From assembly GCA_020845855.1 (NCBI GenBank), contig JADLEZ010000178.1, positions 1-37,809 of the forward strand: DNA of 37,809 nucleotides. Reading direction: 5' to 3'. The stretch's first letter is position 1, and each line of letters opens with the position of its first letter. The DNA is from Burkholderiales bacterium. Its GTDB lineage: Bacteria > Pseudomonadota > Gammaproteobacteria > Burkholderiales > Casimicrobiaceae. Positions 1-8,123 of this stretch are shown here, in pieces. The notes beneath the pieces are model-generated. The model was not told where the DNA came from and searched no databases. It worked only from the letters and a program-made list of their open reading frames with translations. A program made the position numbers and the translations under genes.

Positions 1-615
1 CACGACCGGATGCGCCAGAAGCTCGCGCTGCGGGCGCAGGTGGATGCCGCTGCGCGGCAGGCGCCGGTGCCGCTTCCGGTGACGACCGACTGGAGCGCGT
101 GGCGCTATCGCCCGGTGCGGGCATCCGGCACGTTCGACGCCGCGCACCAGGTGCTCCTCGACAACCGGCTGTACCAGGGCCGCGCGGGCTATCACGTACT
201 GACCCCGCTCGTGACCGCGGATCGGCGCACGGTGCTCGTCGACCGTGGTTGGGTCGCGGCGGGTGTCGTGCGGTCGGAGCTGCCCCGTGTGCCGCCGCCC
301 GCCGGCGCGGTGACGGTCGCGGGCAGGATCAACCAGCCGCCGCCCTCGTTTCTCGAGCTCGCGCAGGACACGGTGCGCGGCGCGGTCTGGCAAAACCTCG
401 ACCTTGGGCGCTACTCCGCCGCCACGGGCCTTACCGTCCTGCCGGTGATCGTCGAGCAGACCGCGCCGCTCGCGCCCGGCGACACGCTCGTGCGCGAATG
501 GCCGGCCCCCGACCTGGGCGTGGAGAAGCACATGATCTACATGGTCCAGTGGTTCGCGTTCGCGGCGCTGGCGGCGGGGCTGTGGGTGTACTTCACGTTC
601 CGGCGCAAACCGTGA
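1..615 (+). CDS. SURF1 family cytochrome oxidase assembly protein, 5' end missing
   Basis: SURF1-family inner-membrane protein that helps assemble the heme a/Cu centre of cytochrome c oxidase. The frame is open to base 1, so the N-terminal membrane segment lies outside the window; 204 residues remain and the ATG at base 10 is internal. Visible family traits are a beta-rich periplasmic domain with LLDNRLYQGRAGYHVLTPL and VLVDRGWV, and a C-terminal membrane segment beginning MIYMVQWFAFAALAAGLW followed by basic FRRKP. Its TGA overlaps the GTG of the next gene (GTGA), so the two are probably translationally coupled. The downstream ctaB and SCO genes support the assignment. I am confident of the family but not of the full length. 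Confidence 0.9.
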   Translation, partial: HDRMRQKLALRAQVDAAARQAPVPLPVTTDWSAWRYRPVRASGTFDAAHQVLLDNRLYQGRAGYHVLTPLVTADRRTVLVDRGWVAAGVVRSELPRVPPPAGAVTVAGRINQPPPSFLELAQDTVRGAVWQNLDLGRYSAATGLTVLPVIVEQTAPLAPGDTLVREWPAPDLGVEKHMIYMVQWFAFAALAAGLWVYFTFRRKP

Positions 616-1154
616 CCGCCAGAAAAACCATCCTCCTTCTCGCGCTGGTGACCATCGCCCCGGTGGTCGCGTCCTACGCCGCGTACTACTGGTTCCCGCG
701 CAACAAGTACACGAACTACGGCGAGCTCCTGCCCACGCGCCCGGCGCCCCTCGTCACGGGCAGCAGGGGCGCGGCGCCGTTCACGCTGAGCGACGTGGCG
801 GGCAAGTGGGTGCTGCTGGTGGCCGCACCCGCCGCGTGCGACGCGGCGTGCGCGCAAGCGTTGTATGCGATGCGCCAAGCGCGCACCATCCAGAATCAGG
901 AAATGGATCGCGTGCTGCGGATCTGGCTCGCGAGCGGCCCCGATGCGCCCGACCCGGCGCTGCTCGCGCAGCATCCCGACCTCGTGGTCGTGCGCACCGG
1001 CGTACCCGCGCTTGCCGATTGGCCTGCCGGCAGTCAGCGCATCTACCTCGTCGATCCGCTGGGCAATCAGGTGCTCGCCTGGCCGCTCGCGCCCGACGTG
1101 AAAGCGATGGCGAAGGATCTCGCGCGGCTGCTCAAGGCATCCCGTATAGGGTGA
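612..1154 (+). CDS. membrane-anchored thioredoxin-fold (SCO-like) protein of the cytochrome oxidase cluster
   Basis: Encodes 180 aa from a GTG that overlaps the SURF1 stop. One N-terminal membrane segment (about residues 6-24) is followed by a periplasmic domain. The domain has the spacing of a thioredoxin/SCO fold: FTLSDVAGKWVLLVAAPAAC and, near the C-terminus, RIYLVDPLGNQVLAWP. Two cysteines, C76 and C80, form a CDAAC motif with the same C-x3-C spacing as the copper-binding CPDVC of SCO proteins. I do not see the distal SCO histidine, so copper binding is uncertain. Proteins of this kind are often found between SURF1 and the heme A synthase gene in betaproteobacteria; a role in oxidase maturation is inferred from that position. 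The track ORF starting at base 99 is an upstream extension over SURF1 in another frame. Confidence 0.8.
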   Translation: MTARKTILLLALVTIAPVVASYAAYYWFPRNKYTNYGELLPTRPAPLVTGSRGAAPFTLSDVAGKWVLLVAAPAACDAACAQALYAMRQARTIQNQEMDRVLRIWLASGPDAPDPALLAQHPDLVVVRTGVPALADWPAGSQRIYLVDPLGNQVLAWPLAPDVKAMAKDLARLLKASRIG

Positions 1155-1225
1155 GCGCCGTTGGGCCGCCCCCAGCCGATCGGGCCCCTCGGGGGAGGCG
1201 GCGCGTAGCGCCGCTTCGGGGGGCC
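1151..1225 (+). repeat. dispersed GC-rich repeat, copy A
   Basis: Begins with GTGAGCGCCGTTGGGCCGCC, whose TGA is the stop of the preceding gene, and ends with GGAGGCGGCGCGTAGCGCCG followed by CTTCGGGGGGCC. The same two blocks recur at 8601, 13169, 29106 and 34705. The second half contains the short palindrome GGCGGCGCG/CGCCGC. Read from GTG 1151 it is open for 31 codons and stops at 1246, eight bases before the ctaB ATG. The repeat occupies most of the spacer between the SCO-like gene and ctaB. Confidence 0.75.
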
Positions 1226-1236
1226 CTCGCATTGCC

Positions 1237-1244
1237 TGTAAAAT
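1237..1244 (+). promoter_or_regulatory. possible extended -10 box before ctaB
   Basis: TGTAAAAT is an extended -10-like element ending nine bases before the ctaB ATG. No convincing -35 box is seen, because repeat copy A fills the upstream sequence. A start about seven bases downstream would give a transcript with almost no leader. The call rests on one motif. Confidence 0.3.
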
Positions 1245-1253
1245 AGCCGGTTC

Positions 1254-2135
1254 ATGTCCACGCTCGCCCTCGCCGAGAGCCGGTTCCGCCAGTTCCTGGC
1301 CCTCACCAAGCCGCGGGTGGTGTCGCTCATCGTGTTCTGCGCGGTGATCGGCATGTTCCTCGCCACCCCCGGCCTGCCGCCCGCGGACGTCGTGTTCGCC
1401 GCCACCGTCGGCATCGCGCTCGTCGCCGGCGCTGCCGCCGCGTTCAACTGCCTCGTCGAGCAGAAGATCGACGCGGTCATGCAGCGCACCTGCGCGCGCC
1501 CGCTGCCGCGCGGCGAGCTCACGTCGCGCTCGACGCTCCTGTTCGCGGGCGTGGTGGGCGGACTCGGGCTGTGGCTCCTGCATCGCTACGTCAATCCGCT
1601 GACGATGTGGCTCACGCTCGCGACCTTCGTCGGTTACGCCGTCATCTACACGGTGATACTGAAGCCGGCGACTCCGCAGAACATCGTGATCGGCGGCGCG
1701 TCGGGCGCGATGCCGCCGGTGCTGGGCTGGGCCGCGGTCGCCAACGACGTGGCGCCCGAGGCGCTGCTCCTGTTCCTCGTCATCTTCGCGTGGACGCCGC
1801 CGCACTTCTGGGCGCTCGCGCTGTACCGCACGCAGGACTACGCGCGGGCCGGCCTGCCGATGCTGCCGGTGACGCACGGGCCCAAGTACACGCGGCTCAT
1901 GATCGTGCTGTACACGCTCGCGCTGGTCGCGGTGTCGCTCATGCCGTTCGCGATCCGCATGAGCGGCGTGCTCTATCTCGTCGCGGCGCTCGCGCTGGGC
2001 GGGGTGTTCCTAGGCTACGCGCTGCGCCTGTACCGCGCCTACAGCGACAATCTCGCGCGCGCCACCTTCCGCTATTCGATCGTCTATCTCGCGGCGCTCT
2101 TCGCGGCGCTCCTGATCGACCATTACTGGAAATGA
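1254..2135 (+). CDS. ctaB: protoheme IX farnesyltransferase (heme O synthase)
   Basis: Inner-membrane UbiA-family prenyltransferase that adds a farnesyl group to heme b to give heme O for the terminal oxidase. The 293-aa length is normal. Family motifs are [20 protein letters not shown] (first polar, prenyl-diphosphate-binding loop, with the I-D-A-V-M-x-R-T signature) and [20 protein letters not shown] (second conserved loop). Hydrophobic segments are spread through the chain as expected for seven to nine helices. The ATG at 1254 gives the usual N-terminus with [10 protein letters not shown] at about residue 15. The stop overlaps the SCO start (ATGA). In many betaproteobacteria the heme A synthase gene ctaA lies directly upstream; here it does not. 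Confidence 0.95.
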   Translation: MSTLALAESRFRQFLALTKPRVVSLIVFCAVIGMFLATPGLPPADVVFAATVGIALVAGAAAAFNCLVEQKIDAVMQRTCARPLPRGELTSRSTLLFAGVVGGLGLWLLHRYVNPLTMWLTLATFVGYAVIYTVILKPATPQNIVIGGASGAMPPVLGWAAVANDVAPEALLLFLVIFAWTPPHFWALALYRTQDYARAGLPMLPVTHGPKYTRLMIVLYTLALVAVSLMPFAIRMSGVLYLVAALALGGVFLGYALRLYRAYSDNLARATFRYSIVYLAALFAALLIDHYWK

Positions 2136-2722
2136 GCGGGCTGCTGCGCGCGTTCGCCCTCCTGCTCCTGGTCGCCACGCTTGCCGGCTGCTCGCGCGAG
2201 GGCCCGAAGTTCAAGGCCTCCGACGTCACCGGCGCCTCGTTCGGGCGCGAGTTGGCGCTGACCGACCACACCGGCAGGCCGCGCACGCTCGCCGATTTCC
2301 GAGGCAAGGCGGTCGTGGTGTTCTTCGGCTTCACGCAGTGCCCCGACGTGTGTCCGACCACGCTGTCCACGCTGGCCGCGGCGATGAAGGAGCTCGGCCC
2401 GGACGCCGACCGCGTGCAGGTGCTGTTCGTGACGGTCGACCCGGAGCGCGACACCCCGGCGCTGCTCGCGCAGTACGTGCCGGCATTCGATCCGCGCTTT
2501 ATCGGCCTGACCGGCGACGCCGCCGCGATCGACAAGGTGGCGAAGGAGTTCAAGATCATCTACCAGAAGCAGCCCGGGCCGACCCCCGGCAGCTATTCGG
2601 TCGACCACTCCGCCGGCGTGTTCCTCTTCGACCCGCAGGGGCGCCTGCGTGTCTACGCAAGCCACGGGCAGGCGCCGGAGGTGTTCGCCCACGACCTGCG
2701 CGCGCTGCTCGAGGGGGCATGA
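2132..2722 (+). CDS. SCO1/SenC copper chaperone lipoprotein
   Basis: Periplasmic copper chaperone / thiol-disulfide protein that delivers copper to the CuA site of cytochrome c oxidase. It is 196 aa. The N-terminus is a lipoprotein signal with lipobox LAGC (Cys20), so the mature protein is probably membrane-anchored by lipid. The copper ligands are all present: CPDVC (C70, C74) and the distal histidine in YSVDHSAG (H159). [10 protein letters not shown] and FIGLTGD are further family blocks. The start overlaps the ctaB stop and its stop overlaps the next ATG (ATGA), so it sits within a tightly coupled operon. Confidence 0.93.
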   Translation: MSGLLRAFALLLLVATLAGCSREGPKFKASDVTGASFGRELALTDHTGRPRTLADFRGKAVVVFFGFTQCPDVCPTTLSTLAAAMKELGPDADRVQVLFVTVDPERDTPALLAQYVPAFDPRFIGLTGDAAAIDKVAKEFKIIYQKQPGPTPGSYSVDHSAGVFLFDPQGRLRVYASHGQAPEVFAHDLRALLEGA

Positions 2723-4365
2723 GCGAAGCGCTGCGCAGGGCGCAGCAGTTCCACGAGGCGCTTGCGAAGGACCCCGACAACGCGCAGGCAGCCGCGGGTC
2801 TTGCGGCTGCGCTCTACGAGCACGCGCGCGAGTTGCGCAGGAACGGCGCGCTCGCCGGCGCCGTCGCCGCGTTCGCGCAGGCGGCGAAGTTCGCGTCCGG
2901 CAACGCCGACGCCTGGGTCGCCTTCGGCAACGCGTGCATGGAGCTCGAGCTCGCGCGCGTGCGCGGGCAAGCCGACGGGGCGCCGGAAGAGGATTTGCTG
3001 GCGTACGCGCTGGCGGCGTTCACGCGCGCCGCCGAGCTCGAGCCGGACGCGTCGCTCACGCAATCGCGCCGTGCGCTCACCGCGCGCTACGCCTGCGCAT
3101 GGGTCGAGGCGGCGCAAGCGCAGGCCGAGCTGTCGCGCCTCGCGCAGGCGGTGCCCGGGCGCTTCACCTGCGAGCCCATGGCCGCCGTGGCGCTGCTGGC
3201 CGATGCCACCCAGCAGCGGCGCGGAATCGAAGGCTATTGCCTCGGCGCGCTCCCGGCCCCGGCCGCGCCCGCGCTCGTCGCGCGCCGCGGCACGCGCCTG
3301 CGTGTGGGCTACCTGTCATCGGATTTGCACGACCACGCCACCGCGCACCTCGCGGCCGGCCTCTTCGAAGCGCACGACCGCGCGCGCCTCGAGGTGTTCG
3401 CTTACGCCTGCGACCGCGACGACGGCAGCGCCATGCGCAAGCGCCTGCGCGGCGCGTTCGAGCACTGGCGGGACCTCGCGGGGCGCGACGACCACGATGC
3501 GGCGAAAATCGTCGCGGACGATGGCCTCGACGTGCTGGTCGACTTGAAGGGGCACACCCACGGCGCACGCCTGCCGCTGCTCGCGCGCCGCCCGGCGCCG
3601 GTGCAACTGCACTACCTGGGATTTCCCGGGACGATCGGGTACGGGGCGATCGACGGCCTCGTGGCCGACGACGTGGTCGCGCCGCTTGGCCGCGAAGGCG
3701 AGTTCGCCGAGCGGCTCTTGCGCCTGCCGGTGTGCTACCAGGTCAACGACGCGCGGCGCGAGTTGCCGCCGGCCGCCTCGCGCGCGCAAGCCGGATTGCC
3801 GGAAGGGGCACTCGTGCTCGCGTGCTTCAACCAAGCGTACAAGCTGACCGAGCCGTTCATGGCGGTCTGGCTCGACGTGTTGCGCGAGCACCCCGATGCC
3901 GTGCTGTGGCTTGCCGTCCCGCACGAGCTCGCGCGCCGCAACCTGGCGAACTTCGCGGGGCAGCGCGGCATCGCGCCCGAGCGCGTGATCTTCGCGCCGA
4001 CGCTCGCGCAAGGCGCGCACCTCGCGCGCCTGCAGTGCGCCGACCTCACGCTCGACGTCCTGCCCTACGGCTCGCACACGACCGGCAGCGACGCGCTGTT
4101 CGCGCGCGTGCCGCTCCTGACCTGCCGCGGGACGACGTTCGCCGGCCGCGTCGGCGCGAGCCTGTGCACCGCCGTACACCTGCCGGAGCTCGTCGCCGAG
4201 TCGCTGCCGGACTACGCGGCGCGACTGCGCTCGCTGTGCGCCGACCGGGCGCGCCTCGCGCACTACCGCGAGCACCTCGCCGATCGCGCCCGCCTGCCGC
4301 TCTTCGACACCGAAGGCTTCACCCGCGCGTTCGAGCGGTTGTTGGAGGGGGCTTGCCTGCGGTAG
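2719..4365 (+). CDS. TPR-containing O-GlcNAc-transferase-like glycosyltransferase (GT41 type)
   Basis: 548 aa. Residues about 5-140 are alpha-helical TPR-like repeats (ALAAFTRAAELEPDA). The rest matches the SPINDLY/O-GlcNAc transferase catalytic region: VGYLSSDLHDHATAHL with the conserved histidine, DVLVDLKGHTHGAR, VQLHYLGFPGTIGYGAIDGL, FNQAYKLTEPFMAVW with the lysine of the nucleotide-sugar site, and DVLPYGSHTTGSDALF. It would transfer a sugar from a nucleotide sugar to a protein or glycan acceptor in the cytoplasm; donor and acceptor cannot be read from sequence. The start is set by the ATGA overlap with the SCO gene; the track ORF from 2338 is a frame extension. It shares its catalytic family with the two large proteins at 31445 and 34890, though not close in sequence. 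Its link to oxidase assembly is probably only positional. Confidence 0.88.
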   Translation: MSEALRRAQQFHEALAKDPDNAQAAAGLAAALYEHARELRRNGALAGAVAAFAQAAKFASGNADAWVAFGNACMELELARVRGQADGAPEEDLLAYALAAFTRAAELEPDASLTQSRRALTARYACAWVEAAQAQAELSRLAQAVPGRFTCEPMAAVALLADATQQRRGIEGYCLGALPAPAAPALVARRGTRLRVGYLSSDLHDHATAHLAAGLFEAHDRARLEVFAYACDRDDGSAMRKRLRGAFEHWRDLAGRDDHDAAKIVADDGLDVLVDLKGHTHGARLPLLARRPAPVQLHYLGFPGTIGYGAIDGLVADDVVAPLGREGEFAERLLRLPVCYQVNDARRELPPAASRAQAGLPEGALVLACFNQAYKLTEPFMAVWLDVLREHPDAVLWLAVPHELARRNLANFAGQRGIAPERVIFAPTLAQGAHLARLQCADLTLDVLPYGSHTTGSDALFARVPLLTCRGTTFAGRVGASLCTAVHLPELVAESLPDYAARLRSLCADRARLAHYREHLADRARLPLFDTEGFTRAFERLLEGACLR

Positions 4366-4383
4366 AACGAACCTGCCCCGAAC

Positions 4384-4770
4384 TCAGCGCTTGCGCTCGA
4401 TGAGCTCGATCTTGTAGCCGTCCGGGTCCTCGACGAACGCGATCACGGTGGTGCCGCCCTTGACCGGGCCCGCCTCGCGCGTCACCTTGCCGCCCTTGCT
4501 CCGCACCGCTTCGCATGCGGCAGCGGCGTCCGGCACCTCGACGGCGAGATGGCCGAACGCGTTGCCGAGCTCGTAGCGGTCCACGCCGTAGTTGTAGGTG
4601 AGCTCGATCTCGGCGCCTTCGGGATCGTCGGCGTAGCCCACGAAGGCGAGCTTGTACTTCTGTTCCGGCCGGTCGGTTTCGCGCCGAAGCTGCATGCCGA
4701 GGACACCGGTGTAGAACGCGACCGCGCGCGGCAGGTCGCCGACGCGCAGCATCGTGTGCAGTCTCTTCAT
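4384..4770 (-). CDS. gloA: lactoylglutathione lyase (glyoxalase I)
   Basis: Cytoplasmic metalloenzyme that isomerises the methylglyoxal-glutathione hemithioacetal to S-lactoylglutathione. The protein is 128 aa and aligns along its length with E. coli GloA. All four metal ligands are at the family positions: H5, E56, H74 and E122. [14 protein letters not shown] and [20 protein letters not shown] are hallmark blocks. The start is the ATG at 4770 ([13 protein letters not shown]); the longer track ORF from 4818 extends into the rubredoxin gene. This ATG overlaps the rubredoxin stop (ATGA), so expression is probably coupled. The gene converges on the GT41 gene with only 18 bp between them. Confidence 0.95.
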   Translation of the reverse strand: MKRLHTMLRVGDLPRAVAFYTGVLGMQLRRETDRPEQKYKLAFVGYADDPEGAEIELTYNYGVDRYELGNAFGHLAVEVPDAAAACEAVRSKGGKVTREAGPVKGGTTVIAFVEDPDGYKIELIERKR

Positions 4771-4931
4771 AGCTCGATCATCTCGAAGTCCTCCTTGCGC
4801 GCCCCGCACTCGGGGCACGTCCAGTTGGGCGGCACGTCTTCCCAGCGCGTGCCGGCCGCGATGCCTTCCTCCGGCGCGCCGACCTCCTCATCGTAGATCC
4901 AGCCGCAGATGAGGCACATGTACTTTTTCAT
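4767..4931 (-). CDS. rubredoxin (small, absent from ORF track)
   Basis: A 54-aa ORF on the minus strand, too short for the ORF track. The sequence starts [18 protein letters not shown] and contains the two rubredoxin knuckles CLICGW and CPECGA with about 30 residues between them, plus the invariant [11 protein letters not shown]. These four cysteines bind one iron; the protein is a one-electron carrier in the cytoplasm. The last residues (EDFEMIEL) overlap the gloA start by ATGA. It is divergent from thiD, an arrangement I recognise as common in betaproteobacteria, where this small rubredoxin sits beside thiamine and heme genes. No strong Shine-Dalgarno is visible before the ATG. Confidence 0.95.
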   Translation of the reverse strand: MKKYMCLICGWIYDEEVGAPEEGIAAGTRWEDVPPNWTCPECGARKEDFEMIEL

Positions 4932-4967
4932 GAGGCCGGGGCATGCGATGCATGGGAGTAGACTTGC

Positions 4968-4973
4968 ATTGTA
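4968..4973 (-). promoter_or_regulatory. probable -10 box of the rubredoxin-gloA operon
   Basis: On the minus strand the sequence reads GCTACAATGC, a near-consensus sigma70 -10 (TACAAT), placing the transcript start about 30 bases before the rubredoxin ATG. The -35 position is GC-rich and does not match consensus. A TTGACG on the plus strand at 4978-4983 could serve thiD, but its -10 partner (GCTAAT) is poorly spaced. Confidence 0.45.
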
Positions 4974-5026
4974 GCGTTTGACGCGCGCACGCCCGCCGCG
5001 GCGCTAATCGCCGCAACGACGATCCC

Positions 5027-5896
5027 ATGTCCGACTCCGAACCAGGATACCCGCCGCTGGTCCTCACCTTCGCCGCCTCCGATCCGTCCGGCGGCGCCGG
5101 CATGCAGGCCGACCTGCTCACGCTCGCGAGCATGGGCTGCCACCCGTTGTCGGTGATCACCGCGATCACCGTGCAGGACTCGCTCGGCGTGGAGGGCGTG
5201 CTGCCGATCGACGCCGACTGGGTCGCCGACCAGGCGCGGCGCCTGCTCGAGGACATGCCGGTGGACGCCTTCAAGATCGGCGTGCTCGGCAGTGTGGAGA
5301 ACATCGCGGCGATCGCGGAGATCGTGTCCGACTATCCCGACGTTCCGCTCGTGTTCGACCCCGTGCTCGCGTCCGGCCGCGGCGACGAGCTCGCGAGCGA
5401 GGACATGACCCACGCTCTGCGCGAGCTCCTGCTGCCGCAGACGACCATCCTCACGCCGAACAGCCTGGAAGTGCGCCTGCTCGCGGACGAGGACGACGAG
5501 CGCACGCTCGAACAATGCGCCGCCAAGCTCGTCGACAAGGGCTGCGAGTACGTGCTCGTCACCGGCACGCACGAGAACACGCCGCAGGTCGTCAACACGC
5601 TGTACGCGAAAAGCGGCGCCGTGCGCAGCGATTCCTGGCCGCGGCTTGCGGGCTCGTACCACGGCTCGGGCTGCACGCTGGCCTCGGCGATCGCGGCGAT
5701 GCTCGCCAACGGCCTCGAGCTGCCGGAAGCCGTGCGCGAGGCGCAGGAGTACACCTGGCAGGCGCTGCGCAAGGCGTACCGGCCGGGCATGGGCCAGTTC
5801 CTGCCGGACCGTCTGTTCTGGGCGCGCGAGGAGCCGCAAGCGCGCGCGGAGGACGCCGAGGCCGCGCCTGCCGCCGATGCGCGTGGCAGCCATTAG
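5027..5896 (+). CDS. thiD: hydroxymethylpyrimidine/phosphomethylpyrimidine kinase
   Basis: Ribokinase-fold kinase that phosphorylates HMP and HMP-P in the pyrimidine branch of thiamine synthesis. 289 aa, slightly long because of an acidic, alanine-rich C-terminal tail (ARAEDAEAAPAADARGSH). Key family blocks: TFAASDPSGGAGMQADLLTL at the N-terminus, FKIGVLGS, VFDPVLASGRGDEL, ILTPNSLEVRLL and the anion-hole GSYHGSGCTLASAIAAMLAN near residue 210, which includes the catalytic-site cysteine. The start at 5027 gives the standard N-terminus. thiE follows 173 bp downstream and hemL overlaps thiE's end. No TPP riboswitch motif is seen before thiD. Confidence 0.95.
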   Translation: MSDSEPGYPPLVLTFAASDPSGGAGMQADLLTLASMGCHPLSVITAITVQDSLGVEGVLPIDADWVADQARRLLEDMPVDAFKIGVLGSVENIAAIAEIVSDYPDVPLVFDPVLASGRGDELASEDMTHALRELLLPQTTILTPNSLEVRLLADEDDERTLEQCAAKLVDKGCEYVLVTGTHENTPQVVNTLYAKSGAVRSDSWPRLAGSYHGSGCTLASAIAAMLANGLELPEAVREAQEYTWQALRKAYRPGMGQFLPDRLFWAREEPQARAEDAEAAPAADARGSH

Positions 5897-5906
5897 ACTC
5901 GATCGT

Positions 5907-5958
5907 GCGCAAATCGCTTGTCCGCAGCCGCTCACGCGGCGGGCTGACCGATTTGCGC
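5907..5958 (+). repeat. strong stem-loop in the thiD-thiE spacer (first)
   Basis: Perfect 10-bp inverted arms GCGCAAATCG (5907-5916) and CGATTTGCGC (5949-5958), starting ten bases after the thiD stop. The inner 32 bases can add more pairs (CAGCC with GGCTG). There is no T-run after the right arm, so it is not a classic intrinsic terminator; it may slow 3' exonucleases or be a small mobile palindrome. Confidence 0.6.
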
Positions 5959-5970
5959 CCGGTGATGTCA

Positions 5971-6007
5971 GCGCGGGAAGCTTCGGGCGGCCGGGCGCTT
6001 CCCGCGC
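5971..6007 (+). repeat. strong stem-loop in the thiD-thiE spacer (second)
   Basis: Perfect 11-bp inverted arms GCGCGGGAAGC (5971-5981) and GCTTCCCGCGC (5997-6007) around a 15-base loop, only 12 bases after the first stem-loop. It lies about 60 bases before the thiE ATG, also without a T-run. Confidence 0.6.
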
Positions 6008-6069
6008 GGCAAAGGCTACGAAGCGCGTCGATCACAGCGCGCTGTCGCGCGCCGTTCGGTAACGCGCGC

Positions 6070-6729
6070 ATGCGATCGGACAGCCTTCGTTCGAGGCTTC
6101 GCGGGCTGTATGCCGTAACGCCGGACGAGCCGGACACCGCGGCGCTTGCGCGCAAGGTCGACGCCGCGCTGGCCGGCGGCGCCCGCGCGATCCAGTACCG
6201 CAACAAGGCGGCGGACGCCGCGCTGCGCGCGGCGCAGGCACGCGAGATCGTGCGCATTGCGCGCGGCCGCCACGCGCTTTGCATCGTCAACGACGACGCC
6301 GCACTCGCGCGCGAGGTCCTCGCCGACGGCGTGCACATCGGAGAGGACGACGCGGACTTGGCGTCGGCGCGTGCAACGCTCGGTGCACGGGCCATCATCG
6401 GCGTGTCCTGCTACGACGACGTGGAGCGCGCCCGCCGGCTGGTCGCGCAGGGCGCCGACTACATCGCGTTCGGAAGCTTCTTCAGCTCGCGCGTGAAGCC
6501 CGGCGCGCGGCGCGCGGACGTGTCGCTCATTGCCGCCGCGAAAGGACTGGGGGTGCCCGTGGTCGCCATCGGCGGCATCACCGCCGCGAACGCGCCTTCG
6601 CTCGTCGCCGCCGGCGTGGATGCAGTGGCCGTCATCAGCGACGTGTTCGGGCACGCGGAAGCCGATGCCGTCGCGCGGGCGGCGGCGGCCATCGCCGATT
6701 GCTTCGAAAGGATCCATGATGGGACGTAA
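6070..6729 (+). CDS. thiE: thiamine phosphate synthase
   Basis: TIM-barrel enzyme that joins HMP-PP and the thiazole phosphate to give thiamine phosphate. 219 aa from the ATG at 6070 ([19 protein letters not shown]); the track ORF from 5515 is an upstream extension. Family motifs are AIQYRNKAA (substrate pyrophosphate site; Asn where many homologues have Asp), [43 protein letters not shown] (the phosphate/magnesium loop, usually with threonines) and [11 protein letters not shown]. No clear Shine-Dalgarno precedes it. Its last bases overlap the hemL start, so the two are probably cotranscribed. Confidence 0.93.
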   Translation: MRSDSLRSRLRGLYAVTPDEPDTAALARKVDAALAGGARAIQYRNKAADAALRAAQAREIVRIARGRHALCIVNDDAALAREVLADGVHIGEDDADLASARATLGARAIIGVSCYDDVERARRLVAQGADYIAFGSFFSSRVKPGARRADVSLIAAAKGLGVPVVAIGGITAANAPSLVAAGVDAVAVISDVFGHAEADAVARAAAAIADCFERIHDGT

Positions 6730-7996
6730 CGAGGAGCTCTTCGCGCGCGCGCAACGCACGATCCCGGGTGGGGTCAATTCGCCGGTGCGCGCGTTCCGCT
6801 CGGTCGGCGGCACGCCGCGCTTTTTCGCGCGCGGCGAGGGCGCGTTCGCGTTCGACGCCGACGGCAAGCGCTACATCGACTACGTGGGCTCGTGGGGGCC
6901 GGCGATCTTGGGCCACGCGCACCCGGCCGTGGTGCGCGCCGTACAGGACGCCGCGGTGAATGGCCTGTCGTTCGGCGCGCCGACGGAAAGCGAGGTGGAA
7001 CTCGCGGAAGCACTCGTGCGCCGCCTGCCGTCGATCGAGCTTGTTCGTCTCGTGTCGTCGGGCACCGAGGCGACGATGACCGCCCTGCGCCTCGCGCGCG
7101 GTTACACCGGGCGCGCGAAGGTCGTGAAGTTCGAAGGCTGCTATCACGGGCACGGCGACAGCCTCCTCGTGAAAGCCGGGTCGGGCGCACTCACCCTCGG
7201 GCAACCGTCGTCGGCGGGCGTGCCGCCGGGTATCGCCGAGCTCACCGTCGTCGCGCCCTACAACGACCTCGCGGCGGTCGCGGCGATCTTCGCGGCCAAC
7301 CGCGACGAGATCGCGGCCGTGATCGTCGAGCCGATCGCCGGCAACATGAACCTCGTGATGCCCGCGCAAGGCTTCCTCGCGGGGTTGCGTGCGCTGTGCG
7401 ATCGCCACGGCGCCGTTCTGATCTTCGACGAGGTGATGACCGGCTTCCGCGTGCATGCGCAGGGCGTGCAAGGCATGACCGGCATCACGCCGGATCTCAC
7501 AACCCTTGGCAAGGTGATCGGCGGCGGCATGCCGGTCGGCGCGGTCGGCGGCAGGCGCGCGATCATGGAGAAAATCGCGCCGCTCGGTCCCGTCTACCAG
7601 GCCGGCACCCTGTCGGGCAACCCGGTCGCGGTGGCGGCCGGCCTTGCGACCCTGGCGGCCACCGAAGCGCCGGGCTTCTACGAGACGCTGGCAGCGCGCA
7701 CGCGCGCGTTCACCGGCGGCCTCGCCGCGGCCGCTGCGCGCGCCGACGTCACGTTCTGCGCGCAATCGGTGGGCGGCATGTTCGGCCTGTACTTCGCCGC
7801 GCGCGTGCCCGATTCCTACGACGCGGTGATGACGTGCGACAAAGAGCGCTTCAACCGCTTCTTCCACGCGATGCTCGACGCGGGCGTCTATCTCGCGCCG
7901 TCGGCGTACGAGGCGGGGTTCGTGTCCGCCGCGCACAGCGACGCCGACATCGCGCAGACGATTCGCGCGGCGGAGGGCGCGTTCGCGAAGGTCTAA
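6719..7996 (+). CDS. hemL: glutamate-1-semialdehyde 2,1-aminomutase
   Basis: PLP enzyme of the C5 tetrapyrrole pathway converting glutamate-1-semialdehyde to 5-aminolevulinate. Two ATGs stand in tandem (6716 and 6719). I chose 6719 because the AAAGGA at 6707-6712 is then six bases away and because it puts the PLP lysine of [15 protein letters not shown] at residue 265, the family position; the protein is 425 aa, the usual size. Other blocks: [67 protein letters not shown]. It overlaps the end of thiE by 11 bases. The stop is followed by a lower-GC stretch with decayed genes. Confidence 0.95.
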   Translation: MGRNEELFARAQRTIPGGVNSPVRAFRSVGGTPRFFARGEGAFAFDADGKRYIDYVGSWGPAILGHAHPAVVRAVQDAAVNGLSFGAPTESEVELAEALVRRLPSIELVRLVSSGTEATMTALRLARGYTGRAKVVKFEGCYHGHGDSLLVKAGSGALTLGQPSSAGVPPGIAELTVVAPYNDLAAVAAIFAANRDEIAAVIVEPIAGNMNLVMPAQGFLAGLRALCDRHGAVLIFDEVMTGFRVHAQGVQGMTGITPDLTTLGKVIGGGMPVGAVGGRRAIMEKIAPLGPVYQAGTLSGNPVAVAAGLATLAATEAPGFYETLAARTRAFTGGLAAAAARADVTFCAQSVGGMFGLYFAARVPDSYDAVMTCDKERFNRFFHAMLDAGVYLAPSAYEAGFVSAAHSDADIAQTIRAAEGAFAKV

Positions 7997-8048
7997 GCAG
8001 CCCGATGCAGAACGCGATCGCAGGCGACGGTGTGCGCACGTACTGCGC

Positions 8049-8102
8049 TTCCTCGACCCGGAGAACGGTATATTCGGGGAGGTTTTGGATGTTGGCGGGC
8101 AC
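8049..8102 (-). pseudogene. possible 5' stub of an ISL3-like transposase
   Basis: From a GTG at 8102 the minus strand encodes PANIQNLPEYTVLRVEE, after which the frame continues as low-complexity antisense of hemL. The LPxYTVLxVEE wording resembles the N-terminus of ISL3-type transposases as I remember them. Only about 18 codons remain, so the call is tentative. Confidence 0.22.
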
Positions 8103-8123
8103 GGCGAGATCGGGCCTTGCGCG

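Noticed and set aside
4932-6069. TPP riboswitch near thiD or thiE
   Set aside because: No CTGAGA-type THI-box elements could be found before either gene.
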